DNA of 20,669 bases from Bacilli bacterium (GTDB lineage Bacteria; Bacillota_I; Bacilli_A; RF39; UBA660). Below the pieces are notes generated by a model. It had not been told where the DNA came from, made no database searches, and worked only from the letters and a program-made list of their open reading frames with translations. The DNA is taken from the NCBI GenBank assembly GCA_016302505.1, contig JAEDNL010000021.1, positions 1 through 20,669 of the forward strand, given 5' to 3'. How positions within the stretch are numbered: the stretch's first letter is position 1; every line of letters begins with the position of its first letter. Shown here in pieces: positions 1 through 7,031 of the stretch. A program made the position numbers and the translations under genes.

Positions 1-1314
1 TATGATGAATATAGGAAAATTCTTAATAAAGAAGCTAGTGTAGTAGTTGGTGCTAGAAGTGCTATTTTTATGCCTCTTACTAATCTAGGTTTAATAATTG
101 TTGATGAATGTCAAAGCACTACTTATAAACAAGAAAATAATCCTAAATATAATGCCATAGACGTAGCATTTAAAAGAAGTGAATATAATAACTGCAAAGT
201 TCTTTTAGGAAGTGCCACTCCTTTACTTGAACAATATGCGCGTGCTAAAAAAGGAGTATTTCATTTAATAAGTCTTACTAAAAGAATTAGTAATAGTTTA
301 CCTAAATATGAAATAGTAGATATGCAACAAGAAGCTAAAAAACATAATTATATTATTTCATCTGTTTTAGATAATGAAATAAAAAAGACAATTTCTCATG
401 GTGAACAAGTTATATTATTATTAAATAGACGAGGTTATTCAACATTTTTATCTTGTAATAGTTGTGGTTATGTTGTTAAATGTCCTAATTGTGATATATC
501 ACTTATATATCATAAAAGTAGCAGTAATTATTCTTGTCATTATTGTGGATATAGAACATTTAGTAGTAAAATATGTCCAAAGTGTCATGAGGATGCGATT
601 AGAGATTTAGGTCTTGGTACAGAAAAATTACAAACTATTATTGAAAAGAAATATAATGTCGGGGTTCTTCGTATGGATGCTGATACTACTAGTCGCAAGA
701 ATGCTCATCAAAAACTTATAAGTGAATTTTCTAGTGGTAATTATAAAATACTTATTGGTACTCAAATGATATCAAAAGGTCTTAATTTTGAGAATGTAAC
801 TTTAGTTGGAATAATTAATCCTGATAGTAGTTTGTCTATTCCTGACTTTAGAAGTGCTGAGAAAACATATGAACTTTTAAGTCAAACAAGTGGTAGAGTT
901 GGTAGATTCAACTTACCTGGTAAAGTAATTATTCAGACATACAATAAAGATAATTATGTATATAACTCAGTTATTAAGAATGACTATAATACTTTCTTTA
1001 ACTATGAAATGAATATTAGAAAAAAACTTAATTATCCACCATATTTTTATATATGTAGTTTAATGATTGTAAGTGATAAATTTGAAAATGCGACAATAAT
1101 ATCTAATAAAGTTAAAAAATATTTGGATAATAATTTAGATGAGTCATATATTATACTTGGTCCATCTATTAATTCTATAGTTAAACTTAATAATAAATAT
1201 AGATTTAATATATTAATTAAATATAAAAAAGATGATAAGTTAAGAGAAGTATTAAAAGAAATAAATAATATGACATTTAAAGATACTACTGTTGATATTA
1301 ATATAAACATTTAA
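1..1314 (+). CDS. priA: Primosomal protein N' (PriA helicase), 5'-truncated by the window edge
   Basis: The reading frame is open from base 1, so the gene starts outside the window; 437 codons are visible of a family usually about 730-800 long. PriA is the 3'-5' DNA helicase that reloads the replisome at stalled forks. Visible are the end of helicase lobe 1 (GARSAIF, then NLGLIIVDE), motif III-like GSATP, and the PriA-specific zinc-binding insertion with four CxxC pairs (CNSC, CPNC, CHYC, CPKC). Lobe 2 follows, with GLGTEKL, GTQMISKG and QTSGRVGR. An oddity is that the usual DEEH of motif II reads DECQ. The 3' end carries the promoter of fmt. In many Bacillota priA is followed by def and fmt; def is absent here. 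Identity is secure. Confidence 0.96.
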   Translation, partial: YDEYRKILNKEASVVVGARSAIFMPLTNLGLIIVDECQSTTYKQENNPKYNAIDVAFKRSEYNNCKVLLGSATPLLEQYARAKKGVFHLISLTKRISNSLPKYEIVDMQQEAKKHNYIISSVLDNEIKKTISHGEQVILLLNRRGYSTFLSCNSCGYVVKCPNCDISLIYHKSSSNYSCHYCGYRTFSSKICPKCHEDAIRDLGLGTEKLQTIIEKKYNVGVLRMDADTTSRKNAHQKLISEFSSGNYKILIGTQMISKGLNFENVTLVGIINPDSSLSIPDFRSAEKTYELLSQTSGRVGRFNLPGKVIIQTYNKDNYVYNSVIKNDYNTFFNYEMNIRKKLNYPPYFYICSLMIVSDKFENATIISNKVKKYLDNNLDESYIILGPSINSIVKLNNKYRFNILIKYKKDDKLREVLKEINNMTFKDTTVDININI

Positions 1315-1320
1315 TATAAT
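1292..1320 (+). promoter_or_regulatory. Predicted sigma-A promoter for fmt
   Basis: TTGATA (1292-1297), a 17-base spacer and a perfect TATAAT (1315-1320) lie across the last codons and stop of priA. Transcription would begin near 1327, so the fmt mRNA would start essentially at its Shine-Dalgarno sequence AAGGTG (about 1325-1330). Prediction only. Confidence 0.6.
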
Positions 1321-1335
1321 GAAAAAGGTGATTTT

Positions 1336-2268
1336 ATGAAGGATAAAAAAGTAGTTTTTATGGGGACTCCTGAATTTAGTGTTCCAGTTCTTAAAATGTT
1401 AATTGAAAATACTAAAGTAGTTATGGTTGTTACTCAACCTGATTCTTATGTGGGTAGAAAGCATGAACTTAAATATAGTCCAATAAAAGAGATTGCTTTG
1501 AAATATAATATACCTGTTTTTCAACCTGAAAAAATTAGAAATGATTATGAAAAAATATTAGAGTGTAATCCTGATATTATTATTACATGTGCATATGGCC
1601 AAATAATACCAAGTATATTACTTGATACGCCTAAATATCATGCGATTAATGTTCATGCATCACTACTTCCTAAATTAAGGGGAGGTAGTCCATTACATAG
1701 GGCAATAATGAATGGGTATGATAAAACAGGAATAACTATTATGTATATGGCACCTGGTATGGATGATGGGGATATAATAACTCAAAGTGAAATTAAAATT
1801 AATGATACTGATGATGTATCTATTATTCATGATAAATTAAGTTTACTTGGTAGAGATTTGCTTTTAAAGACGCTTCCTTCTATATTTAATAGTACTAATA
1901 AAAGAATAAAACAAGATGAGAGTGAAGTTACATTCGCATATAATATTAAAAGAGAGGAAGAAAAAATTAATTTTAATAAGCCTGTTAAAGAAGTATATAA
2001 TCATATAAGAGGGATGTATCCATTCCCTGTTAGTTATGCTGTTTTAGATGGTCAAATAATTAAAATATGTAAGTCTAGAATTGGAAAGAATAATAAAGGT
2101 ATACCAGGTCAAATAATAAATATATATAAAGATGCTATAGGTGTTAGTTGTATTGATGGAGAAATAATAATTACTAAAATTAAACCAAGTGGTAAAAAAG
2201 AAATGTTTGTAAGCGATTATTTGAATGGTAAAAAGAAAGAAGATTTATTAGGAAAAGTATTCGAATAA
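1336..2268 (+). CDS. fmt: Methionyl-tRNA formyltransferase
   Basis: This enzyme transfers a formyl group from 10-formyl-tetrahydrofolate to Met-tRNAi for translation initiation. The protein has 310 residues, normal for the family. The N-terminal Rossmann-like domain begins VVFMGTPEFSVPVL; the catalytic Asn-His-Asp set is visible as N105 and H107 in INVHASLLP and D143 in GMDDGDI. The C-terminal third (about 205-310) matches the tRNA-binding OB-like domain in position and ends SGKKEM followed by a short tail. The start is fixed by AAAGGTG six bases upstream. The canonical RGAAPI stretch reads RGGSPL, a conservative variation. It follows priA and has a likely promoter of its own. Confidence 0.96.
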   Translation: MKDKKVVFMGTPEFSVPVLKMLIENTKVVMVVTQPDSYVGRKHELKYSPIKEIALKYNIPVFQPEKIRNDYEKILECNPDIIITCAYGQIIPSILLDTPKYHAINVHASLLPKLRGGSPLHRAIMNGYDKTGITIMYMAPGMDDGDIITQSEIKINDTDDVSIIHDKLSLLGRDLLLKTLPSIFNSTNKRIKQDESEVTFAYNIKREEEKINFNKPVKEVYNHIRGMYPFPVSYAVLDGQIIKICKSRIGKNNKGIPGQIINIYKDAIGVSCIDGEIIITKIKPSGKKEMFVSDYLNGKKKEDLLGKVFE

Positions 2269-2326
2269 AAAATATGACTAGTTTTGTCAAAATGAATGAA
2301 ATTATATTCTTTATATAGTATTATTT

Positions 2327-2423
2327 ATGTGGAGGTGGGCATATAAAGAATATAAATAAGTGTTTTAAAGAGTTCGATAATATACTAGATGAGGTGATAA
2401 TTGAATATATTGGCAAACTTTGA
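2327..2423 (+). other. Short unexplained segment before gpsB: SD-like site and small open frame
   Basis: The 207-base gap between fmt and gpsB contains a strong SD-like GGAGGTG (2331-2337) that serves no obvious gene. The frame 2343-2423 is open for 26 codons (reading roughly KNINKCFKEFD) and ends TGA inside the terminator loop, but its only well-placed initiator would be ATA, which is rare. A 10-codon ATG frame also starts at 2327. It could be a leader peptide, a decayed gene or a small RNA ending in the terminator at 2412-2437. I cannot choose between these. Confidence 0.2.
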
Positions 2424-2437
2424 TGGTTTGCTTTTTT
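2412..2437 (+). terminator. Intrinsic terminator after fmt / small segment
   Basis: GCAAAC (2413-2418) pairs with GTTTGC (2426-2431) around a 7-base loop and is followed by six T. It would end fmt transcripts and anything starting in the 2327-2411 region. Confidence 0.7.
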
Positions 2438-2444
2438 GATGATA

Positions 2445-2474
2445 TTGACTTATCTATATCTTTTGTAGTAAAAT
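2445..2474 (+). promoter_or_regulatory. Predicted promoter for gpsB (and possibly rnpB)
   Basis: TTGACT (2445-2450), an 18-base spacer and TAAAAT (2469-2474) lie just after the terminator. Initiation near 2481 would exclude the upstream ATG at 2476 and supports the gpsB start at 2500. Confidence 0.5.
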
Positions 2475-2499
2475 TATGTTGGAAGAGAGGCTAAAAAGT

Positions 2500-2823
2500 A
2501 TGTATGATGATAAAAAGTTTCTAACTGCTAGGGAAATACTTGAAAAGGATTTTAAAATAGATGCTAGAGGATATAGACCACAAGAAGTAGATCAATTTTT
2601 AGATTTAATTATAAAAGATTACATTGATTTTGAAACAACGACTAAAAGATTGATAACTGAAATTAAAGCATTAGAGTCTGATAATGCTAAATTAAAGGCA
2701 GAGATTAGAAACTTAAAGTCATCGCTTGAAATAGCTAAATCTACAAGCCCAAAGGGTGTTACTAATGTTGATTTATTGAAAAGAATCAGTGATTTAGAAA
2801 AAGTAGTTTATGGAGAAGAATAA
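2500..2823 (+). CDS. gpsB: Cell division regulator GpsB (DivIVA family)
   Basis: GpsB is a small cytoplasmic coiled-coil adaptor that couples penicillin-binding proteins to division and wall growth. The 107-residue product opens MYDDKKFLTAREIL, followed by the DivIVA-type lipid/partner-binding signature RGYRPQEVDQFLD (about residues 20-35) and a coiled coil (about 45-80, ALESDNAKLKAEIRNL). A C-terminal segment ends KVVYGEE. A longer frame begins at 2476, but GAGAGG nine bases before 2500, the predicted promoter and alignment to the family's short N-terminus favour 2500. gpsB next to rnpB is the order found in Bacillus subtilis. The stop codon lies within the predicted P1 helix of the RNase P RNA. 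Confidence 0.9.
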   Translation: MYDDKKFLTAREILEKDFKIDARGYRPQEVDQFLDLIIKDYIDFETTTKRLITEIKALESDNAKLKAEIRNLKSSLEIAKSTSPKGVTNVDLLKRISDLEKVVYGEE

Positions 2824-3172
2824 TTTTTTAGACAAACGCTGCATATTTAATATGTAGAGGAAAGTCCATGCTCACTCATGCTGGAATGTATGAAAGTGTT
2901 CGTGCTAAGGGAAAAAATAACCTTAGGTAGTACAATGTACTAACGGCTGCGAAATAATCAAGACCTGATTAGATTAGCTATAAAAGTGCCATAGTGACGA
3001 TGACTCTTAGGAATAAGAGTAGTGGAACGAGGTAAACCCCACGAGTGAGAAACCCAAAATTGGTAGGGGAACTCTTACGAATGAATAATAAAGGAGTAAG
3101 GGAAGGAGTAATCCTTAGATAAATGTTTGTCACCTTTTTTAAGGTACAGAACATGGCTTATTAAAAATTATT
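2819..3172 (+). ncRNA. rnpB: RNase P RNA, compact B-type-like
   Basis: This is the catalytic RNA of the tRNA 5'-processing ribozyme. Recognisable conserved blocks include GAGGAAAGTCCATGCTC (about 2857-2873), AAAGTGCCATAGTGACGA, GAGGTAAACCCC, GAGAAACCCAAA with GGTAGGGGAAC, and the 3' block ACAGAACATGGCTTA (3146-3160). The ends are set by an A/U-only P1 helix pairing about 2819-2830 with 3161-3172, followed by eight T, so P1 seems to double as the terminator. About 354 nt is shorter than the roughly 400 nt of B. subtilis; near the 3' end only a short hairpin (CACC/GGT) stands where B. subtilis has a longer arm. Exact 5' and 3' ends are inferred from pairing. Confidence 0.93.
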
Positions 3173-3199
3173 GTTTTTTTTATTTTATGGGAGAGTAAT

Positions 3200-3691
3200 G
3201 TGAAAGAAATAGGACAATGCTTCAAAGAAGCAAGAGAAAGTATTGAACTTTCTAAAGAAGAAGTTTTAAGAGACTTAAATATTACTGAAAGTCAACTTGA
3301 TAATTTAGAAGATGGAAATGCCAATGCTTTTAAAGATATATTTTTTCTTAAAGATTTAATTAAAAAATATACTATATATTTAAATCTTGATGAAGATGAA
3401 ATAATGGATAAATTTAATGATTTTATATTTGGATATACATCTAGAATACCTGTTAATGATATATTAGAAAAAACCAAAGAAATGAAAGTTATAGAGAAAA
3501 AGCAAGAAGAAAATAAAGTAGTATCACCATACACATCACCTAAGAAAAAAAATAATTATAAATACATTGTTATATATTTAGTTTCAATAATTGTGATGAT
3601 AACATTAATGATATTAATAGTTCATTTTATTAAAAATAGTAATGTAGATAATTTATCTATTGTATTTGATGAGATTGAAAGGAGATTTTAA
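3200..3691 (+). CDS. RodZ/YmfM-like protein: N-terminal HTH, one membrane segment
   Basis: The 163-residue protein starts at GTG, preceded by GGGAGAG. Residues 1-80 form a helix-turn-helix fold of the RodZ cytoplasmic type (FKEARESIELSKEEVLRDL, then ITESQLDNLEDG). A charged linker follows, then one transmembrane helix at about 122-144 (YIVIYLVSIIVMITLMILIV) and an outer tail of only about 19 residues. Full-length RodZ proteins carry a much longer outer domain, which is missing here. RodZ links MreB to the elongation machinery, and the gene directly before pgsA and near recA matches the ymfM-pgsA-(cinA)-recA order of Bacillus. The SD site of pgsA lies in its last codons, so the two are translated from one mRNA. 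No separate promoter was seen after rnpB. Confidence 0.7.
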   Translation: MKEIGQCFKEARESIELSKEEVLRDLNITESQLDNLEDGNANAFKDIFFLKDLIKKYTIYLNLDEDEIMDKFNDFIFGYTSRIPVNDILEKTKEMKVIEKKQEENKVVSPYTSPKKKNNYKYIVIYLVSIIVMITLMILIVHFIKNSNVDNLSIVFDEIERRF

Positions 3692-3692
3692 T

Positions 3693-4286
3693 ATGAATGT
3701 TCCAAATAAAATAACTATAGGTAGAATATTTCTTTCTATTTTATTAATAATTCTTATGATATTTCCTATGAATAGAATAGGAATTGATTTTCCTGAATTT
3801 CAAATTAATGGAAAGATAATTATAAATAGTAAATATATTATATGTGGTATTATTTTCTTAGTAGCTTCATTGACGGACTTTTTAGATGGACATTTGGCTA
3901 GAAAACATAATTTAGTTACTGATTTAGGAAAAGTTATGGATGCGATAGCTGATAAAATACTTGTTAATGCTATTTTAATTATATTAGCAGTTAATGGATA
4001 CATAAGTGTTGTTGTTCCGGTTGTTATTGTTTCAAGAGATATAATAGTTGATTCTATTAAAATGGTTGCTGGACAAAAGTCAGGAGCGGTTGGGGCATCT
4101 AAAGCAGGTAAAATTAAAACTGCATGTATGATGTGTGGTATTACATTATTGTTCTTTTATGATTTACCATTTTCATTAATAAATATTAATCCTGCTAGAA
4201 CATTAATTATGATAGCTACAGTTTTATCAGTTATATCTGGCGTAGAATATTATGTTAAAAATAAAAAATATATATTGAATAATTAA
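3693..4286 (+). CDS. pgsA: CDP-diacylglycerol-glycerol-3-phosphate 3-phosphatidyltransferase
   Basis: The enzyme makes phosphatidylglycerolphosphate, the first step to phosphatidylglycerol, at the membrane. The 197-residue protein begins MNVPNKITIGRIFLS and has several hydrophobic helices. The CDP-alcohol phosphotransferase signature is present around residues 60-90: DFLDGHLARK, followed by DLGKVMDAIADK, giving the D-G-A-R-G-D-D set. The usual Pro of LDPLADK is Ala. The upstream in-frame ATG at 3660 is rejected, because AAAGGAG eight bases before 3693 and family N-termini fix the start. It lies one base after the rodZ-like stop. cinA, usually between pgsA and recA, is absent. Confidence 0.94.
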   Translation: MNVPNKITIGRIFLSILLIILMIFPMNRIGIDFPEFQINGKIIINSKYIICGIIFLVASLTDFLDGHLARKHNLVTDLGKVMDAIADKILVNAILIILAVNGYISVVVPVVIVSRDIIVDSIKMVAGQKSGAVGASKAGKIKTACMMCGITLLFFYDLPFSLININPARTLIMIATVLSVISGVEYYVKNKKYILNN

Positions 4287-4289
4287 AAT

Positions 4290-4322
4290 AAAAAAGGAAT
4301 AAATTTGGTTTTATTCTTTTTT
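4290..4322 (+). terminator. Intrinsic terminator after pgsA
   Basis: An A-rich arm (4290-4303) pairs, with one G bulge, with TTTTATTCTTTTTT (4309-4322). The stem is A/U-rich but long and ends in a U run. Confidence 0.6.
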
Positions 4323-4409
4323 CATTGATAAATAATAGTTATTATTGTTAGTTAAATAGTAAAAAATAATTATGAATAAACTTTTAGAATAATATTTAGT
4401 TTTTTATAT

Positions 4410-4423
4410 CAAACAATTGTTTG
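4410..4423. promoter_or_regulatory. LexA/SOS-box-like palindrome before recA
   Basis: CAAACAATTGTTTG is a perfect 14-base palindrome ending 10 bases upstream of the recA -35 box. It matches the Gram-positive LexA operator (CGAAC-N4-GTTCG) except for a symmetric G-to-A / C-to-T change. Position and symmetry support SOS control of recA; binding is inferred. Confidence 0.6.
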
Positions 4424-4433
4424 TAAAAAAGTA

Positions 4434-4462
4434 TTGACAAAGAAAAATATTTAGTTTACAAT
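4434..4462 (+). promoter_or_regulatory. recA promoter
   Basis: TTGACA (4434-4439), a 17-base spacer and TACAAT (4457-4462) form a near-consensus sigma-A promoter; initiation would be near 4469 and AAAGGAG lies before the ATG at 4487. Confidence 0.8.
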
Positions 4463-4486
4463 TAAATTATCAAAGGAGAATTAACT

Positions 4487-5506
4487 ATGAAAAAAGACAA
4501 AGATAAAACTTTAGATCAAGTGCTTGCTGACATTGAAAAACAATTTGGTAAAGGCGCTATTATGAAATTAGGAGAAAAAGGTGTTAGAAATGTTGATGTA
4601 GTATCAAGTGGTTCTTTGATGCTAGATAGAGCATTAGGTGTAGGTGGTTATCCAAAGGGAAGAATAATTGAAATATTTGGACCTGAATCAAGTGGTAAAA
4701 CTACTATTGCTCTACATGCTATTGCCGAAGTACAAAAGACTGGTGGAAGAGCAGCTTTTATAGACGCTGAGCATGCTTTAGATCCTGTATATGCTAAAAA
4801 ATTGGGTGTTGATACTGATGAATTATTATTATCACAACCTGATACAGGTGAACAAGCATTAGAAATAGTAGAAGCTTTAGTTAGAAGTGAAGCTATGAGT
4901 ATTATTGTAATTGATTCTGTTGCTGCCTTAGTTCCTCAAGCTGAAATAGAAGGTGAGATGGGAGATAGTCATGTTGGTTTACAAGCAAGGCTTATGAGTC
5001 AAGCATTAAGAAAATTGGGTGGTATAGTTAATAAAACTAATACTATCTGTATATTTATAAATCAATTAAGAGAAAAAGTTGGAGTTATGTTTGGAAATCC
5101 TGAAACTACCCCTGGTGGAAGAGCACTTAAGTTTTATTCAACAGTTAGGTTAGATGTTAGACGTGGTGAACAAATTAAAGTAAATGGTGATGTTCTTGGT
5201 AATAAAACAATTATTAAAGTAGTTAAAAATAAAGTTGCTCCTCCATTTAAAACAGCTGAAGTTGAAATTATGTATGGCGAAGGTATTTCTAAAATAGGAG
5301 AAGTTATTGATTTAGCAACTAATATTGGAATTGTTGATAAGAGTGGTGCATGGTTTAGTTATAAAGGTGAAAAAATTGGTCAAGGAAAAGAAAATGTTAA
5401 ACTTGTACTTAAAAATAATAAAGCTTTATATGATGAAATTAGTAAGAAAGTTAGAAATGATTTATTTAATGTTACTGAGGAAGAAAAAATTAAAAAGAGT
5501 GAATAA
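4487..5506 (+). CDS. recA: Recombinase A
   Basis: RecA forms ATP-dependent filaments on single-stranded DNA for homologous recombination and triggers LexA self-cleavage. The 339-residue length is typical. Visible are the Walker A GPESSGKTT (residues 65-73), the AFIDAEHALD and IIVIDSVAALVPQ stretches, loop L1 (EGEMGDSHVGLQAR), FINQLREKVGVMFG, and loop L2 region NPETTPGGRALKFY. The C-terminus is short and Lys/Glu-rich. The gene is monocistronic, with its own promoter, an operator-like palindrome upstream and a terminator whose loop is the TAA stop codon. Confidence 0.98.
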   Translation: MKKDKDKTLDQVLADIEKQFGKGAIMKLGEKGVRNVDVVSSGSLMLDRALGVGGYPKGRIIEIFGPESSGKTTIALHAIAEVQKTGGRAAFIDAEHALDPVYAKKLGVDTDELLLSQPDTGEQALEIVEALVRSEAMSIIVIDSVAALVPQAEIEGEMGDSHVGLQARLMSQALRKLGGIVNKTNTICIFINQLREKVGVMFGNPETTPGGRALKFYSTVRLDVRRGEQIKVNGDVLGNKTIIKVVKNKVAPPFKTAEVEIMYGEGISKIGEVIDLATNIGIVDKSGAWFSYKGEKIGQGKENVKLVLKNNKALYDEISKKVRNDLFNVTEEEKIKKSE

Positions 5507-5519
5507 TTCATTCTTTTTT
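5497..5519 (+). terminator. recA terminator containing the stop codon
   Basis: GAGTGAA (5497-5503) pairs with TTCATTC (5507-5513); the three-base loop is the recA TAA stop. Six T follow. Confidence 0.65.
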
Positions 5520-5549
5520 GATATAAAAATGGAATTAAATAATAAAATA

Positions 5550-5558
5550 TGGTAGAAT
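5550..5558 (+). promoter_or_regulatory. Extended -10 promoter for cysS
   Basis: TGGTAGAAT gives an extended -10 (TGn plus TAGAAT at 5553-5558); no good -35 was seen. The SD AGAGAGGTG follows directly, so the leader would be very short. Confidence 0.45.
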
Positions 5559-5577
5559 CATAAGAGAGGTGAGTATT

Positions 5578-6975
5578 GTGTCATTTAAAATTTATAATAC
5601 ACTTGGACATAAAGTAGAAGAATTTATACCATATAATAAAGATAAGGTAACTATGTATACTTGTGGTCCTACTGTATATCATTATGCTCATATTGGTAAT
5701 TTGAGATCGTACATTTGTGAAGATGTACTTGAAAAAGCACTTAATTATTGTGGATATAATGTTAAAAGAGTTATGAATATTACAGATGTGGGACATTTAT
5801 CTAGCGATGCTGACACTGGTGAAGATAAGATGCTTAAGGGTGCTAAAAGAGAACATAAAACAGTATTAGAAATAGCTGATTATTATACTAAATGTTTCAA
5901 AAATGATTGTGATAGGTTAAATATTAAATGGCCTGATATAGTTGTTCCAGCAACTAGTTTAATAGATGATTATATTAAATTTATAGAAGTTTTGATGGAA
6001 AAAGGATATGCTTATTTTGCTAATGGTAATGTTTATTTTGATACATCTAAATTAAAAGAATATTATCAATTAACTAATCATAATGAAGAAGACTTAATGC
6101 ATGGCGTTAGAGATAGTGTAGAAGAAGATACAAATAAGAAAAATAAGACTGATTTTGTACTTTGGTTTACTAAATCTAAATTTGATAGTCAAGAATTAAA
6201 ATGGGAAAGTCCATGGGGTATTGGATATCCTGGATGGCATATTGAATGTTCATGTATTTCATTAAAATATCTTGGTAAAGAGTTAGATATACATTGTGGT
6301 GGGGTTGATAATATTTTTCCACATCATACTAATGAAATAGCACAAACTGAAAGTTATATAGGTAAGAAATGGTGTAATTATTGGTTCCATGTTGAACACT
6401 TAAATGATAAAAGTGGTAAAATGAGTAAATCTAATGGTGAATTTTTGACTGTTGATTTACTTATTAAGAAAGGTTTTAATCCTTTAGCATATAGATTATT
6501 TTGTCTACAATCTCATTATCAAAAACAATTATTATTTACATATGATTCTTTACAAGGAGCACAAAATACATATGAAAAATTGATTAGTAGAATTAAAACT
6601 ATTAATGAAGATGATAGTGAAATTGACAAAATTGAATTTGATAAATATAATAATAAATTTAAAGAAACATTATGTGATAATTTAAATACATCTAATTCAT
6701 TAACTGTACTATATGATGTTCTTAAAAGTAATATAAATAATAATACTAAACTTGAATTAATTAAATCATTTGATAAAGTACTATCACTTGATTTAATGAA
6801 GGAAGAAAAACATGATGAAGAATTAATTGCTTATATAGAAGATATGATTTCTAAAAGAAAAGTTGCTAAAAAAGAAGGTAATTATGAACTAGCTGATTCT
6901 ATAAGAAATGAATTATTAGAAAAAGGAATTGTTTTAAAAGATACAAGAGAGGGAACAGTGTACGAAATAAAATAA
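5578..6975 (+). CDS. cysS: Cysteinyl-tRNA synthetase
   Basis: This class I synthetase charges tRNA-Cys. The 465-residue protein has the zinc ligand region MYTCGPTVY (Cys at about 29), the HIGN signature (HAHIG-type, residues 38-41), ITDVGH, the GWHIECS Cys and HCGGVDNIFPHHTNE zinc/active-site regions, and KMSKS (281-285). The C-terminal helical domain ends with KKEGNYELADSIRNELLEKGI, typical of the family. I chose GTG at 5578 rather than GTG at 5569: AGAGAGGTG sits 7 bases before 5578 and overlaps 5569. The usual neighbours mrnC and rlmB are missing. Confidence 0.96.
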   Translation: MSFKIYNTLGHKVEEFIPYNKDKVTMYTCGPTVYHYAHIGNLRSYICEDVLEKALNYCGYNVKRVMNITDVGHLSSDADTGEDKMLKGAKREHKTVLEIADYYTKCFKNDCDRLNIKWPDIVVPATSLIDDYIKFIEVLMEKGYAYFANGNVYFDTSKLKEYYQLTNHNEEDLMHGVRDSVEEDTNKKNKTDFVLWFTKSKFDSQELKWESPWGIGYPGWHIECSCISLKYLGKELDIHCGGVDNIFPHHTNEIAQTESYIGKKWCNYWFHVEHLNDKSGKMSKSNGEFLTVDLLIKKGFNPLAYRLFCLQSHYQKQLLFTYDSLQGAQNTYEKLISRIKTINEDDSEIDKIEFDKYNNKFKETLCDNLNTSNSLTVLYDVLKSNINNNTKLELIKSFDKVLSLDLMKEEKHDEELIAYIEDMISKRKVAKKEGNYELADSIRNELLEKGIVLKDTREGTVYEIK

Positions 6976-6997
6976 ATCCATTGTGATTTATTTTTTT
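6971..6997 (+). terminator. cysS terminator overlapping its stop codon
   Basis: AATAAATC (6971-6978) pairs perfectly with GATTTATT (6985-6992) around a 6-base loop, followed by T. The cysS TAA (6973-6975) is in the ascending arm. Confidence 0.75.
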
Positions 6998-7007
6998 CTT
7001 TTATATG

Positions 7008-7016
7008 TGGTATAAT
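7008..7016 (+). promoter_or_regulatory. Extended -10 promoter for the VanY-like gene and yvcK
   Basis: TGGTATAAT combines an extended TGn with a perfect TATAAT (7011-7016). No convincing -35 at 17 bases. Initiation near 7023 leaves a leader of about nine bases holding only GGTGAT. Confidence 0.55.
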
Positions 7017-7031
7017 TATATTGGTGATAAA

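Noticed and set aside
4331..4346. Inverted repeat AATAATA/TATTATT upstream of recA
   Set aside because: Perfect but A/T only, without a T run or conserved position; probably low-complexity coincidence.
5325..5555. 76-codon frame overlapping the recA end
   Set aside because: A Lys/Leu-rich shadow of recA in another frame, running through its terminator.
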